A stretch of 64,000 nucleotides of DNA from Phaeodactylum tricornutum CCAP 1055/1 (Eukaryota > Bacillariophyta > Bacillariophyceae > Surirellales > Neidiaceae). The stretch spans positions 1-64,000 of the forward strand of contig NC_011692.1 in assembly GCF_000150955.2 (NCBI RefSeq), read 5' to 3'. Below the pieces are notes generated by a model, which saw nothing but the letters and a program-made list of their open reading frames with translations, was not told the DNA's origin and did not search any database. This document shows positions 19,597 through 30,500 of the stretch, in pieces (the first letter of the stretch is position 1; each line of letters starts with the position of its first letter). Position numbers and translations under genes: made by a program.

Positions 19597-20724
19597 CACA
19601 AACCGTTACAAAATGCTCATGTTGTCCACAGCTCCCATTTGGTGAAGTGGTAGCGGAAAATCCCTGTAAATAGATAGTGGCAACAGATACTAGGAAAACC
19701 CGACGTCAAGCGTCACTGCGGGTTTGTTATCCCTAAGTATACCGGACACGTCTATCAGTTTTATGTTTACGACATTTATCAGAAGGCCTCTTTAAAATCG
19801 GTGAATCTAAAGTTTTCTATAGTGGAAATGCCCTATTCAGGCCTCGCCGAGGCCTCACTGTCAATTCCCCTATACCGGCCAACCCGAGATTTTCTACTAA
19901 TATATTTTGAGCGCCTACCTTTTCAGTAACAAAAAATCCTAAGTTTTCGATGGTGGGAATGCCCTATTCAGGCCTCGCGTAGGCCTCAATTCACCTAAAC
20001 CTGCCAAATCCGAGATTTTCTACTAATAATTTTTGAGCGCGTACCTTTTCAGTAACAAAACCAATTCAGAACTTATTCTTTATATCTTTGTATGATTGTG
20101 AGGAGTATATTTCTCATGCATTGGCATTTGAATTGGTGGGAAATATCTATACCTATTCCTCGCCTCTTGGTGCAGTCAGTACTTGCCACAAGTGAATCAC
20201 AATGGGGCATCTTTTCAACGCGGCTCTACAGTACCGTAAAGAGAAAAATTAACTGTAGAAAGGTCAGAATTTTTGCTACTTGTCTTCGACAATTCACACG
20301 TTACGCGGGACCTGTTGAAATTGAAAGCATGCCACTTTCATCCCACTAAACAAATACGCTGAATTCGATGAAAATAACGGCAAGCGTTGATTATGACAGC
20401 TTTGTTGTGTTTACTTTGGTTGAAAGTGCACCTCAATAGAGAAGTAGCTCCTCAATTGATGCGTAAAGTAGAATAGACTCTAGAACAGAGGAAGACAAGC
20501 CTGGTTACCCAATGCATGGAAGACTGCCATATACCATTCAATCCTCAAAATCCTAAGGCAGTATGGATCAGCTGCTCCCCTTTCGTTGTTCCCACTGTAA
20601 CGCAACACAAGAGTGAAAAGTACAGTCAAGTTCAAAACAAGGGCCTGTATTAGGACTAGAAGGGAAGCAGTATTCAATTTTGGTCCATCAAACATTTTTT
20701 GAGCCGATTATGCACAAACTCATT
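19597..20724. other. Intergenic region with a tandem repeat
   Basis: No gene seen. It is dominated by the repeat at 19806-20060, described separately. The remaining DNA is AT-rich with only short open frames. It separates the start of the methyltransferase gene from the 3' end of the phosphatase gene. Confidence 0.5.
19806..20060. repeat. Tandem duplication of about 130 bp with palindromic core
   Basis: Copies 19806-19938 and 19939-20060 share AATGCCCTATTCAGGCCTCG, GAGATTTTCTACTAAT and TTTGAGCGC-TACCTTTTCAG in the same order, with about a tenth of positions changed. Each carries an AGGCCTCG...AGGCCT inverted repeat, almost perfect in copy 1 (AGGCCTCGCCGAGGCCT). Confidence 0.8.
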
Positions 20725-23700
20725 CTAGCTCTCAATTCCACCACCAGCAAAGACTTTGCCGCCCTTGAGAAAACCAGCAAGTGTGTTCATGGGAGGCTTG
20801 AGGGCATCCGGCATAAACTTCACTTGCAAGCTGTTAAAGGCATACTTGGATTGGCCCACATTCTTTTCACAAATTGGCAAGCGTGTTCCGTAAACGCGCA
20901 TCATCATGGCGTCCGCCAACGTTGTATCTGGGAGCGAAGCGTTTTGATCGGGAAGCGGATGTCGCTGACGAAATTGGCACGCAAACTGCGCTTGCTTGTA
21001 TGTGATATGCATAGCCGTACGATCCTTACCCGATTTGCAAAAGACCACACCACCCCCGCCTAACTGCTTCGACAAAGACGCTGCTTCATCCAAGATATCG
21101 TGGTTCATCTTACCGGCTGAGCTCACAATGTGCTGGTATAACGTTTCCAGTTGAGGGTGGGTGCGTGGTTGTCCCCCTTGCTCGGCACTAACTGGAAATA
21201 TGGAAAAGGCATACGTATTCATCTTTTGAAAAGCTTCGTAGTTCAGTTGCACCAGCACATCGTCGTCGGAAACACCAACATCATCGTCTTCTTCGTCCAA
21301 TAGGCCTCCGGTAGGCTCCTTTGTCATTTCTTCTGGCGCAAAAGTCGAATTTGTAGAACGACTACTGATTTGACTTTTGACGCTCGAACCCGTGTTTGCT
21401 CCCCACTGGCGAATATCAACACCGACTTCGAACAAAAGTGGATAGAGCCGAACCATCGTCCCTCCTTTGAGCGAATTCGGGATGCGCTCGTTGAAGTAAG
21501 AAGGCAAAACGCCAAGTTTCAACACATATTCGGTCCTTGCACCATCGCCTATAGCTGAAAATGTCAACCATTTCAAATACGGCGAGTGTGGAACTGGAGT
21601 TCGGTCTTTGTTCGAAGAGCCGTCGTCGGATTGGATCTGGATCTGGACGCGATTCAACATACCTATTCCAACCGAAGCGTCTTCAATCATACCAAGCTCC
21701 TTTCCTGCGGCACTGAGAAGACCTTCGAAGGATACAAGATATCCATGTTGCGCCCAAGCATCTGGCCACGTCGACTGGTACTTGTTGGAGTCGCTTAAGG
21801 AGGCCATGTAGGATGTGACCGCCAAACCGAGGGCTTGCGGAAATACGCTGGCCCGACGTACGGCACAGTGCCAAGTAACGTGATGCAATGCTTGAATTGC
21901 TTCGAACAATTGCCACCTCAAATCCTGCAGCTCCGAACACGATGAGGTCACGTGATTCACAAAATTCTTTTGTTGACGTTCCTTTCCAAAGTAATTTTGA
22001 ACATTCATGGTTAACGTTGTTTGCAAATCGTACACAAGCTTAGCGAGTTCCTGTCGGCGCGACTCGATCCGACGCAATCCACCGGTAACTATTCCAATCG
22101 GCGAGGTGAGACCAGTGTTGACGAAGGTGGTAGTATCCTTCTTGGACGGAAACACGTTACCAAATCCACGAGCATGGTCCGCCGGCGCGCCACATGTTAC
22201 ATCGTAAAACAGGGCTCCGGTCATGTTGCTATCACGGGGTTGCTCGGGATCGGTCAAGTTCAGTGCCAACGTGGCAGTATGACAATTGAACGGAATGCCA
22301 CTCAGCAAAATCTCGGGTCGACTTGATGAAGGCCTAAATGGCTTAGGTGAACGATCCTCGTGGGTGGGAGGCTTTTTGCCGCTGCGCTTCATCGTCAAGG
22401 CGGCCTGATATTGATTGGCCCTTTCTTGGATAATCAAAACATCTGTTGATCGCGTATTCTTCACGTGTTGATCCACGTACGCGTGTGTTGCAAAAACGCC
22501 CATTGTGGCGAGTTGTTGCTCTCGGCGCTGGAAAGCGGGCTCCAGGCTAGTTGGTTGCGGATCAAAGTCCAACGAAGGTGACACATGATCCATCATGGCA
22601 TCCATGCCGACCAACGAAACGAGTCCACCACGCGCTGGGATAGCTTCAGTAGGAACGGTAGGACCCTGTTGCATTTGAAGTGACAAAGAAAGGCAAATCG
22701 TTCCCATGACTCGACGTGAGGGAACATGATGAACCGGATACAGAGAGACTGAATTGCCACCAGAGGCTTGCAAAACATGTGAATCAAGCGAAATCATGCA
22801 CTCCCAAACTTCCTGATCGGGTGGTGCCAAAGACGAAGCAGGTCCTCCATAGGAATTTTCGGGGATTGTACCATTCGTGGATCTGGGCTTGGGAATGACA
22901 ATCAGCAGTCTCAAGGATCCGAGCATGAAGCCGCAGTTTGGTAAGCGTCCACCGTTGGCGTGCAGCAAAGCCGGTAAAATGCGTGTCCGACTTGGTTTGG
23001 GGAAAAATCGAAACGCGATGGCGGGCCGAAAATCGGTGGGCTGCGACGAAGCTGTTGGCACTTTGGTCGGATGCAAGAGTTCCACATCAAAAATAGAGTC
23101 CGCCCGCTGCCACGACGCCGACACGAACGGTGTTGTGTGGGCTAACATTTCCGGATCCGTCTGCAGCACGCCGATTCCAACATTTACGTCGGCATATTCC
23201 CCAACGGCACTGTCGTGACGAATGTAAAAGACGCGATCGCGAACCGTCACGGCGTGATGGAGGGAAACTTGTGCCGCTTGGGACGCCAATGTCGCGAAGG
23301 CTGCCGCAATGGGCAAAACCACAGTCGACTCAACAGCGCGTTCGCTAGCGACCAAACATGCGTGGGGACGGGGCGGGAAAGTGAAACCGTAAGACATGTC
23401 GAGGGGCAAATTAAACAAGCTGCTGTGGCTCTGGTAGGCGGTATTTGCATCAGGGTCCGCCAATGACCACCCGCGGCCGCCCAAGGGTGAAAACTTGAGG
23501 TCCGGGACAACACAAATATTCAACTGACCGTCTGCAACCAATGTAGACTGGACATTACAATCAAGAAAGGCGCCTGACGTGCCAATAGATCGAAGCCTTG
23601 CCGCTGACAAATGTACCGAACCGATAAGGTAGCTCCTCGCTGACTTTGTTCCTTGCAAAAAGGCGGCCCCACTCCGGATCCACAGCTTGATCACGACACG

Positions 23701-24327
23701 ATTATTTCCATCAACATGTGCAGGAAGAATGAGAGGAACAAGAAAGCGGACGCCCGAAAGACGGGCGTGGTCATCGGGTAGCGGTTGCGATTCCGTCATG
23801 TGGAGCAGTCCGTCCTGCTCATCGTAAAGACCCAACACCATTAGGTCTGCATTCCTTCCTTGGTCCGCTCGGATAGCAATATTGTGAAATCCTCGTTCAA
23901 GTGATTGCGTGGTAGATTTCGCCACTTTTTTCAGGAATCTTCCGAGGTTGGGACCTTTTTTATTAGCTGCTGTGCTGCCATCGGCAAGGGCGGAGCCGTT
24001 CGCAGAAGCGTCTTCCGAATGATCGCTCAGGAACGAAAAAGGGTCCCAGTTCGCATTGGGATCACTATAGTCACTGCCTGTTCTTTCTCGGGAGTTTTCT
24101 TCGTAGGATCCATCTCGTTGCGTCGAGAGAGTGGAGAGAGCGTTGTTCTTGACCTTGAGGATGGCCTCGACACCTCCCGGAAAACAGCAGTTGGCATTGA
24201 TTTTGACAAATAAAAAGACGCGTGGGGAGCCCGCGTACTGGCGCTCTAATGTGCTAATGGGAGAGTACGCGTGAAATCCACTGTGACCCGAAACGACCTT
24301 CGTCGTCGGTAACGACGAGCTCGCCAT
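20725..24327 (-). CDS. Inositol polyphosphate 4-phosphatase (INPP4-like)
   Basis: Single-exon, 1200 residues, ATG in a good context (ACCATGG). The Cys-based phosphatase loop FCKSGKDRTAMH (about residue 1096) matches CX5R and is the signature of the INPP4 family, which removes the 4-phosphate from PtdIns(3,4)P2 and related inositol phosphates. Around it lie LNYEAFQKMNTYAFSIFPVS upstream and QVKFMPDALKPPMNTL at the C-terminus, both placed as in INPP4. The N-terminal 700 residues include a Ser/Asn-rich linker (about 75-120) and a possible C2-like region, which I cannot confirm. It probably acts at endosomal membranes in phosphoinositide turnover. The catalytic Cys and Arg are both present. Confidence 0.8.
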   Translation of the reverse strand: MASSSLPTTKVVSGHSGFHAYSPISTLERQYAGSPRVFLFVKINANCCFPGGVEAILKVKNNALSTLSTQRDGSYEENSRERTGSDYSDPNANWDPFSFLSDHSEDASANGSALADGSTAANKKGPNLGRFLKKVAKSTTQSLERGFHNIAIRADQGRNADLMVLGLYDEQDGLLHMTESQPLPDDHARLSGVRFLVPLILPAHVDGNNRVVIKLWIRSGAAFLQGTKSARSYLIGSVHLSAARLRSIGTSGAFLDCNVQSTLVADGQLNICVVPDLKFSPLGGRGWSLADPDANTAYQSHSSLFNLPLDMSYGFTFPPRPHACLVASERAVESTVVLPIAAAFATLASQAAQVSLHHAVTVRDRVFYIRHDSAVGEYADVNVGIGVLQTDPEMLAHTTPFVSASWQRADSIFDVELLHPTKVPTASSQPTDFRPAIAFRFFPKPSRTRILPALLHANGGRLPNCGFMLGSLRLLIVIPKPRSTNGTIPENSYGGPASSLAPPDQEVWECMISLDSHVLQASGGNSVSLYPVHHVPSRRVMGTICLSLSLQMQQGPTVPTEAIPARGGLVSLVGMDAMMDHVSPSLDFDPQPTSLEPAFQRREQQLATMGVFATHAYVDQHVKNTRSTDVLIIQERANQYQAALTMKRSGKKPPTHEDRSPKPFRPSSSRPEILLSGIPFNCHTATLALNLTDPEQPRDSNMTGALFYDVTCGAPADHARGFGNVFPSKKDTTTFVNTGLTSPIGIVTGGLRRIESRRQELAKLVYDLQTTLTMNVQNYFGKERQQKNFVNHVTSSCSELQDLRWQLFEAIQALHHVTWHCAVRRASVFPQALGLAVTSYMASLSDSNKYQSTWPDAWAQHGYLVSFEGLLSAAGKELGMIEDASVGIGMLNRVQIQIQSDDGSSNKDRTPVPHSPYLKWLTFSAIGDGARTEYVLKLGVLPSYFNERIPNSLKGGTMVRLYPLLFEVGVDIRQWGANTGSSVKSQISSRSTNSTFAPEEMTKEPTGGLLDEEDDDVGVSDDDVLVQLNYEAFQKMNTYAFSIFPVSAEQGGQPRTHPQLETLYQHIVSSAGKMNHDILDEAASLSKQLGGGGVVFCKSGKDRTAMHITYKQAQFACQFRQRHPLPDQNASLPDTTLADAMMMRVYGTRLPICEKNVGQSKYAFNSLQVKFMPDALKPPMNTLAGFLKGGKVFAGGGIES

Positions 24328-24564
24328 GGTGGAATCTCACTCGGTATCCAAAGAATAGGTTTCTCGGTTGGTTGACTGAAATGCTGGATGGGGTTTCCCA
24401 AGCCGGCAAAACCAGCTGGTCGAAAAGCCGGGTCCTACCTGTCGTCTGTTCTAGCAAAAGCGCCGCGATTCCTTCCGGACTATCTTCTGTCTATTTGATT
24501 GGTCTTAGCTATCTGTTGGACGCCCCCAGCTGTCTCATCCCAGTGTCCTATAGAACCTTTTCAC

Positions 24565-24573
24565 TCACAGTCA
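24565..24573. promoter_or_regulatory. TCACAGTCA motif upstream of INPP4-like gene
   Basis: One of 15 copies of TGACTGTGA/TCACAGTCA in the window. It lies 238 bp upstream of the INPP4 start codon. Role inferred only from enrichment and from similar positions upstream of other genes. Confidence 0.3.
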
Positions 24574-24749
24574 AAGCTACCCACTGCAATTATCAATGAT
24601 GTTCTTGGACCGTGTCAAGCACAAACGGAATGCTTGGTTAGTGGACACAGGCAAGCACTGTGAAAGCGCCATTTTATGCCAAGCTAGCTAAACAGCCTTT
24701 CCATTGGGTTTGACAAGTAGCAGCGCAGGGGACTAACATTTGCCTCACT

Positions 24750-25339
24750 GTCAGACGGGCTGGGAAGGATTTTGCCTTTTGAAAGAGAGGGAAATCTATG
24801 TATGACATCCGGGACAGCACTATTACCGTGACGCGGTTGGCGACTACGAAAAATCCACTCATATTTCAGGTAGACCGCTCTTTCTACCGCTGTATGCCGA
24901 AGTTGGCACATAAAATGTAATTTCGTCTTTGAAGAGGCTGGCAATGAACGACTCAATCCAAAAAATGATTTATTTGCATTAGAATCGTGCCCGTCACAAA
25001 ATTGCCACAATACCTTGGCTTTTGAGAAAGAAGGTAGCAAGGAGAAGCTGGAATGCACGTTCATTCCAGCAAAAGAGATTACCCGCCAAACGTATATTCT
25101 AGATGTGATCCGACGGAATGCTGGCATTTGATTGCAACGGAGTGCAACAGAAGAAGGACTTCCACTACGCTTCAACGTCAAAGATCTGGTTGCCAAAGGC
25201 AGCGGCGTCATCTTCCAGCGCAGCTTCACGTTAAGCGGACATTTTATGACGCCTTTGTACCTCACCGGCCTGTTTCCAAATCCCAAGGGACGCAGTGCTA
25301 CCATCAAATATTATATGGATACAGGAGAGAGAGGATAAG
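24750..25339 (+). pseudogene. Decayed or unresolved multi-exon gene
   Basis: Several neighbouring plus-strand frames read like protein but shift frame. They are HPGQHYYRDAVGDYEK to AEVGT (about 24795-24905), then NFVFEEAGNERLNPKNDLFA to VIRRNAGI (24918-25128), then after a single TGA in the same frame LQRSATEEGLPLRFNVKDLV to YYMDTGERG (25132-25338). The last two segments join across one TGA at 25129-25131 and the first needs a one-base shift. Best read as a broken host gene. A multi-exon gene or a UGA-selenocysteine codon (known in algae, but no Sec context visible) are alternatives. No domain recognised. Confidence 0.35.
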
Positions 25340-25374
25340 GCCGTGAATTGAGAAAGCGACACAATTGGATTGAT

Positions 25375-25434
25375 TTCATCTCGAAAGAAATAAAGCTTTT
25401 TGATTACCTCTAGGTAGGTTTTTGGTCGGTACCG
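25375..25434 (-). repeat. 60-bp partial duplicate of the downstream ORF
   Basis: An ungapped 60-bp match to 25772-25831 with roughly 13 differences. On the minus strand both encode RYRPKT-x4-I-x-KLYFFRDE, in frame with the coding sequence at 25649-26632. This segment looks like the leftover of a tandem copy of that gene's C-terminal part. Confidence 0.6.
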
Positions 25435-25648
25435 GGATCGTTCTCAAGAGTTTGAAAATAGCGAAATGACTTGCCTTGGTAATCTACTGAAGAGATGGTG
25501 ATAGATCTGGAATCGTTCTAGCTAGTACAGTCGTCCTGGCACTAGAAATGTTTCACATTTCGTGACGAAATGCACCGGAGTATTTATTGTTCTTGTTGCT
25601 TTTTATTCGATGGGAGGAGCACATTGCACCTGGATTGATTCTTTGCGA

Positions 25649-26632
25649 TCACGATACTTGATAAACTTGATGAGCGATGGAAACGCCGACAAGCAGAGAA
25701 TTCCGAAAGTTGGCAATGCATTCAAAGGCGTCTGCAGGTGTTGTTTCTCGGTCCCGCTCCAAACCGTCTACTTCATCTCGAAAGAAATAAAGTTTTGTGA
25801 TATCCTTTTGGGTGGTTTTCGGTCGGTACCGAACCATCGTGACCACAGGATGGGCGAAATGTACGCCCGCTCTATTCGAATGCTGTGGACGCCGACTTAA
25901 CTTATTTCGTTTGTGTGAAGCACTGACTGTGAGTCGCTCAACGAATTCAATCTCTCGAGTGAACTTTCCGTATTCGTCCTTGGAGTGTTGGGCTAATGTA
26001 TGCGCAGAATTCGACGATTTCGTCATTTCGGCTAGAACTAGCCGGGCAAAGGAGTCCCCAACGCAGCCAGCAAACCGAGCGAAATCAGAGACTGCGGGAC
26101 GAGACCGTACACTACGGGGTGCGATACGGGCTTTTGGTGACGAATCGCGGTGTCCGTGGTGTGGCAGTTTGCATGGTCGCAATGAGAACCGCGAGACTCT
26201 GTGTTGTTCCGGATATGGCTTAAATCGCGGTTCCTTCTCGGACGACATGGAGAACGCTCCTGGTGTTGAAAGCGCCGTAAGTATGGGTGATGTTGCCGCG
26301 ATGGGCATAGCGTATTTGTTCCGGGGCCGAACACGAGAAGGGGGGTACTTGAGCCGTCGGGGCTTGTCTTGTTCACATGACAGGCTCCGAAATGTGGTTA
26401 CACTGGTATCGTCATCCACCGCATTACTTTCTTCGTCTGCGTCACCATCGTTCTGGTCACTGCTTCCGTACGGTGAGGCCACGGCACCCGTGGACGACGA
26501 ATCGGATTTCTGTCGAGCGAATGGCGGTGGAAGCGAGAACACAGGGAGGAGACAAATCGTGTCGTCATGGAGGTGCTCTATATGCCCCATGATATCCCAA
26601 CGACGAACGATGGAGAGAGTCCTTTCAAGCAT
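25649..26632 (-). CDS. Hypothetical disordered protein
   Basis: 327 codons from ATG with a Ser/Asp-rich acidic segment (QNDGDADEESNAVDDDTS, about 58-76) and Arg/Pro-rich segments after it. There are no transmembrane helices and no recognised domain. The opposite strand is also open (25797-26810). I choose minus for its composition and because its C-terminal RYRPKT...KLYFFRDEVDG is matched in frame by a diverged duplicate at 25375-25434, with more change at synonymous-type positions. Function unknown. Confidence 0.5.
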   Translation of the reverse strand: MLERTLSIVRRWDIMGHIEHLHDDTICLLPVFSLPPPFARQKSDSSSTGAVASPYGSSDQNDGDADEESNAVDDDTSVTTFRSLSCEQDKPRRLKYPPSRVRPRNKYAMPIAATSPILTALSTPGAFSMSSEKEPRFKPYPEQHRVSRFSLRPCKLPHHGHRDSSPKARIAPRSVRSRPAVSDFARFAGCVGDSFARLVLAEMTKSSNSAHTLAQHSKDEYGKFTREIEFVERLTVSASHKRNKLSRRPQHSNRAGVHFAHPVVTMVRYRPKTTQKDITKLYFFRDEVDGLERDRETTPADAFECIANFRNSLLVGVSIAHQVYQVS

Positions 26633-27543
26633 ATACGATCAAGCCGGTCTGCCTGGAACCGGAAAGTACAACACCACGAGGATGATGCATTTGTTTCGAT
26701 TCGGTCAAGCTATGGCACTGGAGACAAGCACTATGAGCCAGGGTCGTTTGCCTTCAAAAACAATCGGTTCCAGAATAATTGAGAGATCAGGTTCCACTCA
26801 ATGTCAATGAGCACGCAGACGTTGAGCAGAAACAATGTGTTTTACTAGCATCTGCTCCGAATCTCGTCAAGGCGAGCACGAAAAGCATGACTGTGAAGGG
26901 CCACCAGAAACGGAAGATAGGCGTTTTACTGTTAGTTCACAGTCATTGACTGTTGTTCCATCCATTTGATGCCACGACTAACTGTGAGATGCGTTGTGCG
27001 GCAGTTTCCGTAAAATCCCAAACTCAAGATCTTTGAATGCCGGAAACGGAGTGTCGTTTTGTTTGTCCAATTGTGACAAGGCTATCTGGTAATGCGTAAT
27101 AAACGACTACGGTTATATTTACCGTTGGACGAAGCTAGTTGGAGTTGATGTTTGCTTCGTCCAATTATGTCGGGACACCGAAGCAATGGGCAATTGAGCG
27201 AAGGTACAACGGCCATTTGGTACCCATATGAATTCCCGCTGTTTTGTCCGAAGCTGCAAAAAGGAATATTGGCACCGGAGTGAGCGCGCTGGTGACTGGT
27301 AAAAAAGGGTAACAAACCCTACCCCTATTTTAAATCGATACCACGACTCTCCAGGCCGGAACAAACCAGTCGAGGATGCTGATCAACTGTAACTTACGGC
27401 GCACCCCCATCTACAGCTTTGGTTACTGTGAACAACAACAACCGTTTAGAGGGTAACAAGGACGTCCGTCCTTCACTGTTGGTGAGCCCATCCCAACGAA
27501 AGCATTGCTCTAGTACCACCAACATAATAAGGTTGCAACATCT
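26633..27543. promoter_or_regulatory. Divergent intergenic region with paired TGACTGTGA motifs
   Basis: 911 bp between divergently transcribed genes. It contains TGACTGTGA at 26888-26896 and TCACAGTCA at 26937-26945, an inverted pair 40 bp apart. No coding sequence or RNA gene seen. Confidence 0.35.
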
Positions 27544-30500
27544 ATGGAATCGTTATGCGCTGGGGACAGCGGCATTCTAGGTGAAAGCAGCTCGAGTTTT
27601 GCCAGTGTCAGAGACGACACCGTTCGAGACGTCAGTGCCAGCACGAGTGATGGGGAAGAGGAGGTTGATGCGGTAGAATTTGCGTTGAACGGTGGAATGC
27701 AAGGCACGGAGCAGTATATCAAATCTGCAGCCGGTAACGTTACAAGCATGGCATTTGACTGTGAGGACTCCCGGCAGGACAATCGCTCGCGCGATACCGC
27801 CTGTGGAAGACCTGACGAGCCAGTACCAAACCGTAGCCGCAAGAGAAACAGCGCCAAAGACAGGCATCCGCGTACTACAACGCCATCAAAAGTCCAGTCG
27901 AAAAATTCGATATCACATCCGTTGTCTCCTTTTTCTCCTTTGCTTCTGCAAAAACAACAGCGCAAACGACGCACTCGGGCGAGACCCGTCGATCAACATC
28001 ATCAACCAAACACGACTTCGCCCGGCGTTCCGTGGCAAGACGATGACAACGACGACCAAGACACTGTTATTGGTACTTTATCCTTGAATGCGACGCGGAA
28101 GGTGTCGGTTATTGTACACGTGCGCAATCCAATCGCGTCCGAAAAAGAAAAGGACAAAATTTGTCTCTTTCCCCTTCTGCGCAAACATGACGAAGCCACC
28201 GCAATACTTTCGACATCCGAGGCGGCACTTTCTCCCACATCTGCCACACTACAATCCGCTGGACATACCCGCGAACTAATAGTCGTCAATCCGACTGCTT
28301 TTGGCAAGCTTATTCCGTCCAAAGTTACCATGGAAACGGCTCGATTGGTAGCACAAATGGCTAACGTCGAAGACTGGGCGCGATCCTTTCGCTTCCAGCA
28401 AGTTATGTGGCCCGGAAACGAGTTGCAAGCGCTGCAGAATCTGACTCAAGCAATGGTTAATGATGTCATGGCACCAGGGTCGATCGCCTCCCGAACGATT
28501 CTGGCGATTGGTAGCGATGCCGCCAGCAAAAGCACTCTTTTGTTTGGTTCCGTCGGAACACAGAGTATCGCCCGCGTATTGGCTACTACGGCACACGATC
28601 TCACACCCAGTGATATTTTGTCGCGCTACGGACTCATCGGAATAGCAGTATCGCAATTGCTGGATCAAATGCCATCGCACGCCATCGTGACCTTGTCTGT
28701 TTTGGAAATCGCCCCAGACGATGTTCTTCATGATTTGTTGGCCGCTCGGCCGTTTAATTCTAGCTCACGGCTTCAATTTCGGTACTCCAACAGCACTAAT
28801 GCGATGTCAGAAAGCGGCGGGGGAGCGGTGGTTCACAATCTTACTAATGTGCCCCTGGATTCGCTCAAGTCGTTGGGGCATTTGTTGCGGCGTGCCTTTA
28901 CTGCCGCTCGGAATCCCAAACGAGCCCATTCTCCGGCCCATATTATGGCAACGCTTAAAATATGGCAATCTAATGGCACACGGAACGACTCTACAATGGA
29001 GGCTGCGCATACTGTTGTACAATTTGGGGATATTGTCAACGCATGTACCAATTCAAGGAGAGACGCAGCCTTGAAGCAAAGTGTTACGACGTTGGGTGGC
29101 GTCTTACGTGGTGTACTGCTGCGGGAAGCAGGCAACGACTCCCCATGGAAATTCCGTGAATCTTCTTTGACCAAAGTGTTGCAACGATACGTCGATCACC
29201 TGGATGGCAAAGTTGTCATGCTGGCGTGCACCTCGCCTTTAAGCGACGTTTACGACGAAACCTTGGCAACTCTCAGGTTCGTTTCGAACTTGCTCTATAG
29301 TCCGAATCGCGCTGCGTCAAGTCCATTCCATCGCAGAGAAGATGATACAGCTCCCACGTCACCGTTGTCCGACACTTCCTCGGCAATGAGCCTCATGGCA
29401 GCAGAGTTTTCGGGATCGGATCGACAAACGTTGCTGACGAATTTGTTGTCGGATCCTCGGCAGCGTCTCGCCAAAGTGTGGAAACAAAAAGCGCGCGAAA
29501 ATCCAGCAAATGCAGAGCTGCAAGAAAACAAGAACGAGTACACGCCTACTCAGTACGAGCTCATTGAGATAGCGACGTTGGACAGAGCTGAAACGCGACT
29601 ACCGAGAGCCGAAGAGCAGTCTTCGACTTCTCAAATTGTTCAACCAGAGATATTAATTCCGACACCTATTGCCGCCAACCGAAATGCCATGAGGAATAAA
29701 TGTCGCTCGTGGCGTCCACCCGACACAGATGGTCCCTTTGGTAAGGTCCTGGAAGATTGCGATTATGCTGCTGTAGAAACAAGCTTTCCCTCGGACTTAT
29801 CGGAACGCGACGCTGATGTTGGGCATAATTGTATGGACGAACCGAGTCCATTGACGATTGATACAAAGGATCCACCTTTTAATCTTGACACTTCCTATAC
29901 GTTGGACGAGATGGCAGAGCGTGTGTTTAAAAACAGCAAAATGAAGGATACGGAATCAAAGACGCGTGCTCCGTCAGGATATCTTGAAGGGCCTGGGAAG
30001 GAACCATCGAACGTCCACATGGACGAGAGGCTAGCCGTTGGTGATACCGTGGTTGGCGAGAAACATGCTTTGTACAATTCATTGCACAAGCAAACGGGTA
30101 ATTTGCCCTGGGCGTCCCGCGAAAAACCGAGTAGCCATGGATTGCATGAAGTGACAGGAATGCAATCAAATACGGGTACATTAGCACATTTGAGCAAGAA
30201 AGAGAGGCAAGAGGAAAAGGAGTCCTTCCCAGACAAGAAGGACAATGCAAAAGTGGACCCGCCACAAGATCTACTGTTGGACAATAGAGAAGAGCGCGAC
30301 AGTACTTTGATGCACGATCCGCGACAAGTCTTCAGCACTAAGGAAGGAGAGGATAGATATGTTTCATTTTCTTCGGCAAACCATCAGGCTTCAAATGTTC
30401 CTCTCCGTCACAATTCGGATTTCGACCGGAAATTCCCTAGCCTTATGTTTGAAGATAAAGATCCGAAAGTTGAGCGATCGGATGCAGAAGGGGCCTCGAC

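Noticed and set aside
25797-26810. Plus-strand 337-codon ORF
   Set aside because: Overlaps the minus-strand ORF whose C-terminal motif is duplicated in frame; composition is less protein-like and no domain is visible.
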